A stretch of DNA of 64,000 nucleotides from Streptomyces griseoruber (GTDB lineage Bacteria; Actinomycetota; Actinomycetes; Streptomycetales; Streptomycetaceae): NCBI RefSeq assembly GCF_001514205.1, contig NZ_KQ948779.1, positions 196,029 through 260,028 of the forward strand, given 5' to 3'. This document shows, piece by piece, positions 1-7,136 of this stretch. Position 1 is the first letter of the stretch. Every line of letters starts with the position of its first letter. The position numbers and the translations under genes were made by a program. The notes under the pieces were generated by a model, which saw only the letters and a program-made list of their open reading frames with translations, had not been told where the DNA came from and did not search any database.

Positions 1-190
1 CGGTGCCGAGGTCCTCGCCGAGGGCCGAGGCGAGCTTTCCGGCCGCGAAGGCCGAGAGAGGGACCGGCCGTGGACTCCGCGCCGGTTCGCCGGCGTGCGC
101 GGTCTGGAAGGTGACTCCCGCCGCGACGAGCGCGGCGACACCCGCGCCCGCCATGACCGTCCGCCGTCGGGGTATGCGTCGGTGCTGCAA
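1..190 (-). CDS. Secreted S1-family serine protease, N-terminal fragment (runs off the left edge)
   Basis: Only the first 63 codons are in the window. I place the start at a TTG (188-190) because a perfect AGGAGG (198-203) lies 7 nt upstream of it. The reading begins MQHRRIPRRRTVMAGAG, then a hydrophobic stretch ending TFQTAHA. That is an Arg-rich, Tat-like or long Sec signal peptide with an AxA-type cleavage site. The next residues (LSAFAAGKLASALGEDLGT) resemble the start of an alpha-lytic/streptogrisin propeptide. The catalytic domain lies outside the window, so the exact class is inferred from the signal and propeptide only. A second, complete streptogrisin sits at 1357-2262 on the same strand. 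Confidence 0.6.
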   Translation of the reverse strand, partial: MQHRRIPRRRTVMAGAGVAALVAAGVTFQTAHAGEPARSPRPVPLSAFAAGKLASALGEDLGT

Positions 191-197
191 CTCGCGT

Positions 198-203
198 CCT
201 CCT
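198..203 (-). promoter_or_regulatory. Strong Shine-Dalgarno that fixes a TTG start
   Basis: AGGAGG on the minus strand, 7 nt before TTG at 190. The next in-frame ATG (154) has no comparable site, so the TTG is preferred and adds 12 residues including the Arg-rich signal n-region. Confidence 0.6.
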
Positions 204-386
204 GTGGGGGATCGGCCCGGACGGCTGTGGGGGCCGTACGGGCCGAAGAGTGGCCGGTTGACGGCAGGCCACTCTTCCGAAGGACACAGGGAGCACACAA
301 GGTTGACTCCGGGACGCGCACAGGGTGAGCACTTCACGCCCTCCGCGCCTTCACCACCCCGTTCGCACTGCAAACGCCCCGCGGCG

Positions 387-1235
387 CTACTCCTGACCGG
401 TTGTCTGCTCCGGTGCCGGTGCGGGCGCGGGCGCGGGCGCGGGCGCGGGCTCAGGTGCGGGCGCCGCGGGCAGTGGCTGCTGTGCCCTCTCCAGGAACCT
501 CAGCAGTTCCACCGGGAACGGCAGCACCAGCGTGGAGTTCTTCTCGGCGGCGACCGCCACCACCGTCTGGAGCAGCCGCAGCTGGAGCGCGGCGGGCTGC
601 TCGGACATCTCGCGGGCCGCCTCCGCGAGCTTCTTGGAGGCCTGGAGCTCGGCGTCGGCGTTGATGACCCTCGCCCGCCGCTCCCGGTCGGCCTCGGCCT
701 GCCGGGCCATGGACCGCTTCATCGTCTCGGGCAGGGAGACGTCCTTGATCTCGACCCGGTCGATGGTGACGCCCCACTCCACGGCCGGGCTGTCGATCAT
801 CAACTCCAGCCCCTGGTTGAGCTTTTCGCGGTCGGAGAGCAGATCGTCCAGCTCGCTCTTGCCGATGATGGACCTCAGCGAGGTCTGCGCCATCTGCGAG
901 ACGGCGAACCGGTAGTCCTCCACCCGGACCACCGCCTCGGCCGGCGAGGTCACCCTGAAGTACACGACGGCGTCGACCCGGACCGTCACGTTGTCCCGGG
1001 TGATGCCCTCCTGACCCGGCACCGGCATCGTGACGATCTGCATGTTGACCTTCCGGAGCCGGTCGACGCCCGGCACGATCAGGGTCAGCCCGGGTCCGCG
1101 CACCGCGGGCCGGAGTTTCCCGAGCCGGAAGACCACACCCCGCTCGTACTGCTTGACGACCCGCGCCGCCGCCGCCACATACACCACTCCGGCGGACACG
1201 AGCCCGGCTCCCGCCGCCACCAGCTCCTCGACCAT
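387..1235 (-). CDS. Slipin / stomatin-like SPFH-domain membrane protein
   Basis: 282 aa. A single N-terminal membrane segment (about residues 6-24) is followed by an SPFH/band-7 domain. It shows typical slipin motifs: EYERGVVFRLGK-like (here KQYERGVVFRLGK), PGLTLIVPGVDR, VRVDAVVYFRV, and an EADRERRARVINADAE coiled-coil segment. The C-terminus is a Pro-Ala-Glu tail of (PA)n encoded by a GC-hexamer run at about 415-450. Slipins scaffold membrane microdomains and are often paired with an NfeD protease; no NfeD gene is visible nearby. The gene stands alone between two secreted proteases. The family call is firm; the cellular role is not known from sequence. Confidence 0.9.
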   Translation of the reverse strand: MVEELVAAGAGLVSAGVVYVAAAARVVKQYERGVVFRLGKLRPAVRGPGLTLIVPGVDRLRKVNMQIVTMPVPGQEGITRDNVTVRVDAVVYFRVTSPAEAVVRVEDYRFAVSQMAQTSLRSIIGKSELDDLLSDREKLNQGLELMIDSPAVEWGVTIDRVEIKDVSLPETMKRSMARQAEADRERRARVINADAELQASKKLAEAAREMSEQPAALQLRLLQTVVAVAAEKNSTLVLPFPVELLRFLERAQQPLPAAPAPEPAPAPAPAPAPAPEQTTGQE

Positions 1236-1302
1236 GCCGGCCCCCAGGGGTCCGAAGCGCTTCCCGTCCTACGACGGTAACTCCGCCCCCGCCCAAGAGG
1301 GA

Positions 1303-1332
1303 GCCCCCGCACGGCGGTTCACGTGCGGGGGC
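1303..1332 (-). terminator. Rho-independent-type hairpin after the streptogrisin gene
   Basis: GCCCCCGCAC (1303-1312) pairs perfectly with GTGCGGGGGC (1323-1332) across a 10-nt loop. It lies 24 nt beyond the stop of the protease at 1357-2262 and before the slipin start. Confidence 0.7.
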
Positions 1333-1356
1333 CGGACACACAACTGCCGGGAAGGA

Positions 1357-2262
1357 CTAGAAGACGCTGACGCCGTACGCGCTCAGGGCCTCGGCCACCG
1401 GCTGGAAGAAGGTCGTACCGCCGGAGGTGCAGTTGCCGCTGCCGCCGGAGGTCAGACCGTAGGCGATGCCGCTGGTGGAGTACAGCGGGCCACCGGAGTC
1501 GCCGCCCTCGGCGCAGACGTTGGTCTGGATCATGCCGTAGACGATGTCGCCGCTGCCGTAGTTCACGGTGGCGTTCAGCGCGGTGACCCGGCCGCTGTGG
1601 ATGCCGGTGGTCGAGCCGTCACGGTAGACCGTGGTGCCGACGCTGGGCGTGCCCGAGCTGGTGATGTCCGTGTTGCCCGCGGTGCCGGACTTGGTGACCG
1701 AGCTGTTGGTGTAGCGGACCAGCGCGTAGTCGTTGGTCGGGAAGCTGTAGCTGACGTTCGTGCCCAGCGTGGTCGTCTGACCGGAGTTGGAGTACCAGGT
1801 CGAGGCGACCTCGCCGCAGTGGCCGGCGGTGAGGAAGTAGTAGGTGCTGCCGCTGACCACGTTGAAGCCGAGCGAGCAGCGGTAGCCGCCGCCGTAGATG
1901 GCGTCGCCGCCCGCGATGAGCTTGTTGAACTTGCCGGGGGTGTGCTTGATCGTGAGGGCGCCGGCGTTGCTGCCCGCGGCCTCCTTGATCTTCGCGATCT
2001 CGGCGTCGGAGACGGTGCTGTCGACGGTGACGAGAAGGCGGTTGGTCTTGCTGTCCACGGCCCAGGCGGTGCCCGGGACGTCCGCCTGGAGCACGGAGGT
2101 GCCCGCGCTCTTCAGCTGGGCGGAGCTGAAGGTGGCGGTGTCCGCCGCGCTCGCGTGGGGGATCGCGACGGCGGCCGCGGCCACGAGTCCGGTGGTGACG
2201 GCGATCAGCCGGCTCCGTCTCGAGATGCCACGGGTGGTGGGGGTGGTGCGCTTGATCCTCAC
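1357..2262 (-). CDS. Streptogrisin-type chymotrypsin-like serine protease (S1E), secreted preproenzyme
   Basis: 301 aa, GTG start with GGGAGGGA 7 nt upstream. Layout: signal peptide to about residue 40 (IPHASA), propeptide to about 115, and a mature enzyme probably starting IAGGDAIYGGG. The catalytic triad is visible as His148 in LTAGHC, Asp178 in FPTNDYALVRY and Ser256 in GDSGGPL. Cysteines 129/149 and 250/278 fit the two family disulfides. C-terminal GGTTFFQPVAEALSAYGVSV matches the streptogrisin A/B group closely. These enzymes are secreted, autoprocessed and broad-spectrum. I cannot say which of SprA/SprB is the ortholog. The mature protein is Ser/Thr/Gly-rich with less GC bias than its neighbours. 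Confidence 0.95.
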   Translation of the reverse strand: MRIKRTTPTTRGISRRSRLIAVTTGLVAAAAVAIPHASAADTATFSSAQLKSAGTSVLQADVPGTAWAVDSKTNRLLVTVDSTVSDAEIAKIKEAAGSNAGALTIKHTPGKFNKLIAGGDAIYGGGYRCSLGFNVVSGSTYYFLTAGHCGEVASTWYSNSGQTTTLGTNVSYSFPTNDYALVRYTNSSVTKSGTAGNTDITSSGTPSVGTTVYRDGSTTGIHSGRVTALNATVNYGSGDIVYGMIQTNVCAEGGDSGGPLYSTSGIAYGLTSGGSGNCTSGGTTFFQPVAEALSAYGVSVF

Positions 2263-2489
2263 GTTTCGTTCCCTCCCAGGGGAAGTCGGGGGCCCGTCGT
2301 GTGGGGTCGGGGCCCGTGAGGCGCAGCCAGGATCAGACGTTCGCCCGGATTCCGGACACGCCGTGACCCTGACAAGCGCTGAGGGGGAGTATTCGGCCGA
2401 ACGGCCGGTCGGCGCAAGGGCGCCTTTCGGCCGTCAGACCTTGAACGAACTGCGTGAGTTGAGCCCTCTTGGAGGCCTCTTGCCCCAGC

Positions 2490-3272
2490 TCAGACCAGGT
2501 TGCGCTCCCCTGCCTCGATCTCCACGTCGAGAGTGTTCCCCGGTGGCGGGAAGGGGCAGATGAAAGCGTCGGCGAATGCACACGGAGGCAGTACGGCACG
2601 GTTGAAGTCCACGGTCGTGCGCCCCTCGTCGTCGGGGGCATCCGGATGGAGGAACCGGAACCGATGGCTGCTCACCCCACTGGTGGAGTCGGCGAACACC
2701 GCCCACAGCGAGCCGTCGCCCTGCACGCTCACCTGGAGCGTGTGCTCCCGCCCGTCGAGGACGAACGTCAGTTCCCCGCCGAGCCCGAGGCCGCGTTCGC
2801 GTCCGTCGGCGTTCGGGACCCGGACGGTCCGGTTCTCGCCGTACGGCGTGAAGCGCCCCGGCACCGACCAGCGCGCCTCGTACGGGGTGGCCTCGACACC
2901 CCGGAACAGGCGCCGGGCCTCGGCCGCGGGGTCGAAGTCGCGCACCCCCCAGACCCCCTCCCGCACCAGCACGACCAGCCGCCGCTCCCCGTGCGCGACA
3001 CGGGCCGCGTCCACCGCTCCCGGGTCCGCGCCGAGCCGTGCCGTTCCGCCGAACGGCCGTCCGTCCAGGGTCAGCCCGTCGGTCCCGGCCGCCGTGAGCA
3101 CCACCCCGTCCCCTTCCGCCACCCACTCCCCGGGGGTGTCCGGAAGTCGACCGTCCGGAAAGTCCTCCAGCCAGAAGGTTCCGGTGAGCGCGAGCGGGCC
3201 GTAGGGCGCCGCGAGCGTCTCCAGCCGGTGTTCGTGCCAGCGCTTCCAGAGGTCCGGCGCGTCCGTCGTCAT
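2490..3272 (-). CDS. DUF1684-family protein
   Basis: 260 aa. The layout matches DUF1684: an N-terminal helix (WKRWHEHRLETLAAPYGPLALTG), a beta-rich core, and the conserved C-terminal block with VDFNRAVLPPCAFADAFICP and PFPPPGNTL. The family has no firmly established function. It starts 4 nt after the stop of the luciferase-like gene, so it is the last gene of the operon 6087-to-2490 and probably translationally coupled. No signal peptide or membrane segment is seen. Divergent frames here are shadows. Confidence 0.85.
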   Translation of the reverse strand: MTTDAPDLWKRWHEHRLETLAAPYGPLALTGTFWLEDFPDGRLPDTPGEWVAEGDGVVLTAAGTDGLTLDGRPFGGTARLGADPGAVDAARVAHGERRLVVLVREGVWGVRDFDPAAEARRLFRGVEATPYEARWSVPGRFTPYGENRTVRVPNADGRERGLGLGGELTFVLDGREHTLQVSVQGDGSLWAVFADSTSGVSSHRFRFLHPDAPDDEGRTTVDFNRAVLPPCAFADAFICPFPPPGNTLDVEIEAGERNLV

Positions 3273-3276
3273 GTGG

Positions 3277-4176
3277 TCAGCCTTTCGGTACCGGGTCGGA
3301 CGACCCGAGGAGTGAGGGTCGGCCCGCGTACTGGTGGGCGGGCCGGGCCAGGTCGAGGTGCTCGCGCAGGGTGCCGCCCGGGTAGAAGGTGCGGAACAGA
3401 CCGCGGTGCTGGAGCAGCGCGACCGTTCCGTTGACCAGGCGTTCCAGATCGCGGTGGGGTTCGACGGGGACGAGGTGGAAGCCGTCGACGGCGGCGTCCC
3501 GGTGCCAGGAGGCGATCAGCTCGGCGAGGTCGACGGGGCCACCGCGGTAGAGCGGGCCCCGGCCGGTCTGCCGGGGGCCGCCCCCGCCGTGGCCCGGCTC
3601 GGCCGCGTGCTCGCCGTCCCCGAGGTCGACGAGCAGACTCACCAGCACCCGCAGGGAGTCCGGGTCCCGGCCGGCCGCGGCGGCCTCCGCGCGCAGATGT
3701 CCACGGACGGCACGGGCCTCGGTGGAACCCGCCACCCGGACCAGGGCCACATCGCCGTACCGGGCGGCGGCGGGCCGCACGGCCGCCTCGGTGGCGTCGA
3801 CGACCCGCACGGGGTGCCCCTGCGCCGGTGGGGACACGAACAGGTTCCCCGACGCGACCCCGCCCGGGGACACGTCGATCCGCCGGCCGACCCGGCCGGG
3901 CGCGGCCGCCTCGGCGCCGGTCCCGCCAACGGTCCCGGCATCGGCATCGGTCCCGGTCGGCGGCTCGGTGAGCGGGGGCACCAGTCCGATGTGACGGGTG
4001 GCATCCGCCATCCGGCCGAGCACGGCCGACGCGTCGAGCCCGGACCCGCCGCGGGTGTCGTCCAGCGTCACGAAGTCGAGCCCGCCGCGCTCGGCGAGCC
4101 GCGCCAGCTCGACGTAGGGACCGGCCCCGTCCGCCCCGGGCAGGCCGAGGGCGGCGGCCAGATGCAGCAGTCCCAT
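3277..4176 (-). CDS. Luciferase-like (LLM class) flavin-dependent oxidoreductase, shortened
   Basis: 299 aa. The N-terminus (LARLAERGGLDFVTLDD, then TRHIGLVP) and the C-terminus (LAELIASWHRDAAVDGFHLVP, LLQHRGLFRTFYPGGTLREHL) are typical of the monooxygenase branch of the luciferase-like TIM barrels. Between them, about residues 70-125, a Gly/Ala/Pro/Thr-rich stretch (TEPPTGTDADAG...) replaces the usual long central region; relatives are commonly some 350-400 residues. It follows a FAD/NAD(P)-binding gene and a 24-codon ORF that ends 3 nt upstream, and precedes DUF1684. The substrate is unknown, and the shortened core raises doubt about normal flavin or substrate binding. Confidence 0.75.
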   Translation of the reverse strand: MGLLHLAAALGLPGADGAGPYVELARLAERGGLDFVTLDDTRGGSGLDASAVLGRMADATRHIGLVPPLTEPPTGTDADAGTVGGTGAEAAAPGRVGRRIDVSPGGVASGNLFVSPPAQGHPVRVVDATEAAVRPAAARYGDVALVRVAGSTEARAVRGHLRAEAAAAGRDPDSLRVLVSLLVDLGDGEHAAEPGHGGGGPRQTGRGPLYRGGPVDLAELIASWHRDAAVDGFHLVPVEPHRDLERLVNGTVALLQHRGLFRTFYPGGTLREHLDLARPAHQYAGRPSLLGSSDPVPKG

Positions 4177-4179
4177 GGC

Positions 4180-4254
4180 TCACCGCGCCTTCGACGGCAG
4201 CGGCCGCGGCCCGAAGCCCCGGTGCACGGACCTGATGTCGGCCATGACGGTCAT
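4180..4254 (-). CDS. Possible 24-residue small protein or leader peptide between two oxidoreductase genes
   Basis: ATG at 4254, TGA at 4182-4180. The product begins MTVMADIRSV and ends GPRPLPSKAR, basic with two prolines. AAGGA lies about 9 nt upstream of the ATG, and the stop is 3 nt before the ATG of the luciferase-like gene, so translation of the two would be coupled. It sits 33 nt after the FAD/NAD(P)-binding gene. It could be a leader peptide, a small partner protein, or a remnant of a longer N-terminus of the downstream enzyme. I recognise no family; conservation among relatives would decide. Confidence 0.4.
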   Translation of the reverse strand: MTVMADIRSVHRGFGPRPLPSKAR

Positions 4255-4287
4255 CGCGAGAATTCCTTTGCTGGGCCGGGGGTTGGC

Positions 4288-6087
4288 TTAGGCGGCGGCG
4301 TCGGCGCCGAGGTCCCGCAGGAACACCAGGGCCGCGCGCGCGGTGGCGTCGTTCTGCCGGAACGCGGGACCGCCCGTGCGGGGGCGGGTGAACGCGCCGG
4401 GGGTGCGTCCGTCGGTGTGCGGGCCGAGCGCGAAGCGCCGTGGGTGCGGCCGCCCGGCCCGGTCCAGGACCCGTCCGTCGGCGCGGTCCACCCGCAGCAG
4501 CCCGTCGGCCGTCTCCCCGGCGCCCTCGGCGTGCAGTTCGCGCAGCAGCGGGTCGAGGGCGCGCCGCAGGGTCGGCTCGGGCAGCCGGGCCTCCACCAGG
4601 GCCCGTGCCTCCACCGAGAACCCCGGCACGGTCGGGCTGGACGCCCGGAACACCCCGTCCTCGGCGTGTACGGCCATGTCGGCGCCGACGAACCGGAGCA
4701 CTCCGGCCCGGGACAGCGCGAGCAGCTGCCGCAGCCGGGGTCCGGGCGGCCCGGAGGCGAGGTAGCTGAAGAACCCGTGCCACCAGGACCCGATGTCCCC
4801 GAGCCGCACGAGCTGCCCATAGACGGACAGCAGCCCGAGGAACACGGACAGGTCGGGGCTGTGCGCGGGATCGTGACTGCGGCTCAGGTCGTCCTCGACA
4901 TACCGCCGCAGGCCGTCCTGGAACTCCTCGTGCGAGGCGTACCGCAGCCCGTCCAGCGGCCGGTCGAGGGCGGCGAGGTCGAGCCGGTCGGCCGGGTCGG
5001 GCACGGCGGAGGCGACGAGGGTCTCCCGCTCGGCCTCCCCGGAGGCGGCCGCGTACTTCTCCTCGAAGTCCGTCCAGGCGATCGCGGTCCGCTCGGGGTG
5101 GGCGGCGAACAGCCGGTGGTAGTGGGCGAAGCCCAGCTCCTTCTCCACCAGCGGCCACACGTCCCGCCGGAAGTCGAACCCCCCGGGCCGGGCCAGGAGT
5201 TCGTCGGTCTCGGCGGGTCCGAGGAACCGGGGCAGCGGAGGCCGCTCGCCCGTCCAGTCGTAGCCGATCTTCGAGTGGTACGGCACTCCCCGCCGCGACC
5301 CGACGTACAGCACCGGTTCCCGCCCCGAGGGCACATAGGCGTCCCCCTCGTAGCGTCCGCCGCGCCCCTCGGTGAGCAGCACCATCAGATCGACGAAGGC
5401 GAGCCCGAAGCCGCGCACGAGGACGGGTTCGCCGGGCCGGAGCGCGGACAGATCGCTGTCGGCGGTGAAGTCGGGCGGCAGGTGGACGAGCCCGTGCTCG
5501 CGGGCGTACGCGGCCAGCTCCCGCTGGTCACCGTCGAGTTCGGCGTCGAGGTGACCGAGGGCGAGGACGACGAGGTCGGCGTGGAGCGGCCGGGACCGTC
5601 CCTCCAGCCACACCTGCTGACGCCCCTCGCGCGGACCGCTCACCCGCAGCGCGCGCCGGGGGTGGTGGTGGACGGTGATCTCCTCCGGCAGGGCGGCGAC
5701 GGCCTGTTCGTGCACCCAGCTCAGATAGGCGCCCTGGAGCTGCCGGTCGGCGAAGAGCCGCCCGTCGACACCGGCCCACTCGTGCAGGGTGGGCCCCGGC
5801 CGCACCGGACCGTCCATCGACACGGTCTCGTCGGTGAACATGGTGACGTCCTCGGCGTGCGAGTTCATCCACAGCAGCGGTGACTGCGCGGCCCGCCAGA
5901 TCCGGCCGGCGCCCGGCGGATGCGGGTCCACGAGATGGATGTCGAGGCCCGGACCGGCGTACAGCTCGGGCGCGTTGGCGGCGATGCGTTCGATCAGACC
6001 GGTCCCCCGCGGCCCGGCCCCGACGATGACGAGCGACTGTCTCGTGTCCGGGGCGGCGGGGGTGCGGGCAAGGGTGTGGGAAGACAT
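4288..6087 (-). CDS. FAD/NAD(P)-binding protein (PF13454-type)
   Basis: 599 aa. A Rossmann motif near residue 20 (VIVGAGPRGTG) is followed by features of the large Streptomyces FAD/NAD(P)-binding family: LVDPHPPGAGRIWR, then SPLLWMNSHAEDVTMF, and VLVRGFGLAFVDLMVLLTEGRG in a second nucleotide-binding lobe. No membrane segment. It is the first gene of an operon with a 24-codon ORF, an LLM oxidoreductase and DUF1684. A likely job is flavin-dependent oxidation or N-hydroxylation of a small molecule with the LLM enzyme as partner, but no substrate is indicated. Promoter elements are visible about 85 nt upstream (6179-6209). Confidence 0.85.
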   Translation of the reverse strand: MSSHTLARTPAAPDTRQSLVIVGAGPRGTGLIERIAANAPELYAGPGLDIHLVDPHPPGAGRIWRAAQSPLLWMNSHAEDVTMFTDETVSMDGPVRPGPTLHEWAGVDGRLFADRQLQGAYLSWVHEQAVAALPEEITVHHHPRRALRVSGPREGRQQVWLEGRSRPLHADLVVLALGHLDAELDGDQRELAAYAREHGLVHLPPDFTADSDLSALRPGEPVLVRGFGLAFVDLMVLLTEGRGGRYEGDAYVPSGREPVLYVGSRRGVPYHSKIGYDWTGERPPLPRFLGPAETDELLARPGGFDFRRDVWPLVEKELGFAHYHRLFAAHPERTAIAWTDFEEKYAAASGEAERETLVASAVPDPADRLDLAALDRPLDGLRYASHEEFQDGLRRYVEDDLSRSHDPAHSPDLSVFLGLLSVYGQLVRLGDIGSWWHGFFSYLASGPPGPRLRQLLALSRAGVLRFVGADMAVHAEDGVFRASSPTVPGFSVEARALVEARLPEPTLRRALDPLLRELHAEGAGETADGLLRVDRADGRVLDRAGRPHPRRFALGPHTDGRTPGAFTRPRTGGPAFRQNDATARAALVFLRDLGADAAA

Positions 6088-6451
6088 GCGAAGGCTCCGT
6101 GACGCAATCGGTCGAACACGGTGGGTGCCTTCACACGGGAGGAACGACGGCCGAGCCCCTCAGCAGGGCCGTACAGCGAGAGTACGGCGGTGTTTCCCCT
6201 CACTGTCAAGGCTGTCCGAACTGTGAGCCGTACGTCTCAAGTCGGTTGACGCCCAACCGGAGACCTGTTCCACTTGGCCCATGCATCCGCAGCAGTGGCT
6301 GGTCACACGCTCCCACATCGACTTCGGTCGAGTGTGGTCCTCTTCCTGTTGAGCTGACCCCCTGCGCGCCCCGGCCCGTTGACCGCCGGGGACGCTTTCG
6401 CGTTCTCCCCCTTCGCCTTCACACACCCCTCCCCTCGCTTCACACGCACCT
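6088..6451. other. Intergenic region, 364 nt, with promoter and operator-like repeat
   Basis: Holds the promoter and inverted repeat of the operon starting at 6087, then a pyrimidine-rich tract (about 6395-6450) after the GTPase stop. No further gene is supported. Confidence 0.5.
6168..6209 (-). promoter_or_regulatory. Promoter with operator-like inverted repeat over the -10
   Basis: On the minus strand TTGACA (6209-6204) is followed after 19 nt by TACTCT (6184-6179), a TANNNT -10. The inverted repeat GCCGTAC / GTACGGC (6168-6174 and 6182-6188, 7-nt spacer) overlaps the -10 box, so a regulator bound there would block initiation. No regulator gene lies in the operon. Confidence 0.5.
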
Positions 6452-7048
6452 TCAGCGCGCCCCGGCCACCCGTACCCCGGAGGAAGCCCGCACCCCGATC
6501 ACCCGATCCATCAGCACCCCCAGAACATCCCGCACAGACCCCCGCTCCCGTGCGTCGCACTCCAGCACCGGCACCTCGGGATCCAGCCCCAGCACCCCCC
6601 GGACCTCCTCCAACGCGCACCGCTCGGCCCCGTCGAACCGATTCACCGCCAGCACGAACGGCGCCTCCTGCGCCTCGAAGTAGTCGACGGCGGGGAAACA
6701 CTCCTCGAGCCGCCGGGTGTCCGCGAGGACGACCGTCCCCAGCGCGCCCTCCACCAGGTCGTCCCACAGGAACGAGAACCGTCCCTGCCCGGGCGTCCCG
6801 AACAGATACAGCGCGATGGCCGGATCGAGGGTGATGCGCCCGAAGTCGAGCGCGACGGTGGTCCTGGTCTTGGTCTCCACCCCTTCCAAGGAGTCGACTC
6901 CCACCGACACCTGGGTGATCGCCGCCTCGGTGTCGAGGGGCTCGATCTCGGAAACGGCCCCGATGAAGGTCGTCTTGCCGACCCCGAGCCCCCCGCTCAC
7001 CACGATCTTCACGGCCAGCGGCACGGTCTTCTCTGAACGCCCGGGCAT
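6452..7048 (-). CDS. Conservon-type (CvnD-like) small GTP-binding protein
   Basis: 198 aa from ATG 7048; a longer frame reaches 7111 but MPGRSEKTVPLAVKIVVSGG is the usual start. G1 is GGLGVGKTTF, the switch/G3 region is LFGTPGQGRFSF, and G4 is AVNRFDG (N-R-x-D). These match the CvnD GTPases of Streptomyces conservons, which are normally encoded with a sensor kinase-like CvnA, a roadblock CvnB and a CvnC. None of these partners is adjacent. The gene upstream (88 nt) is the DUF5685 protein, on the same strand, so the two may be co-transcribed. Confidence 0.85.
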   Translation of the reverse strand: MPGRSEKTVPLAVKIVVSGGLGVGKTTFIGAVSEIEPLDTEAAITQVSVGVDSLEGVETKTRTTVALDFGRITLDPAIALYLFGTPGQGRFSFLWDDLVEGALGTVVLADTRRLEECFPAVDYFEAQEAPFVLAVNRFDGAERCALEEVRGVLGLDPEVPVLECDARERGSVRDVLGVLMDRVIGVRASSGVRVAGAR

Positions 7049-7136
7049 GATCCCTGATCCTTTCGAGCTTCCGTGTCTCGACAGGAGATACGTCACGGAG
7101 GGGCCCGGCACTCACCGCGTGTGTCACCCGTGTGTG

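Noticed and set aside
4180..4254. RiPP precursor peptide
   Set aside because: No Cys/Ser/Thr-rich core, no maturation enzyme of a known RiPP class and no peptidase or exporter adjacent; kept only as a small ORF.
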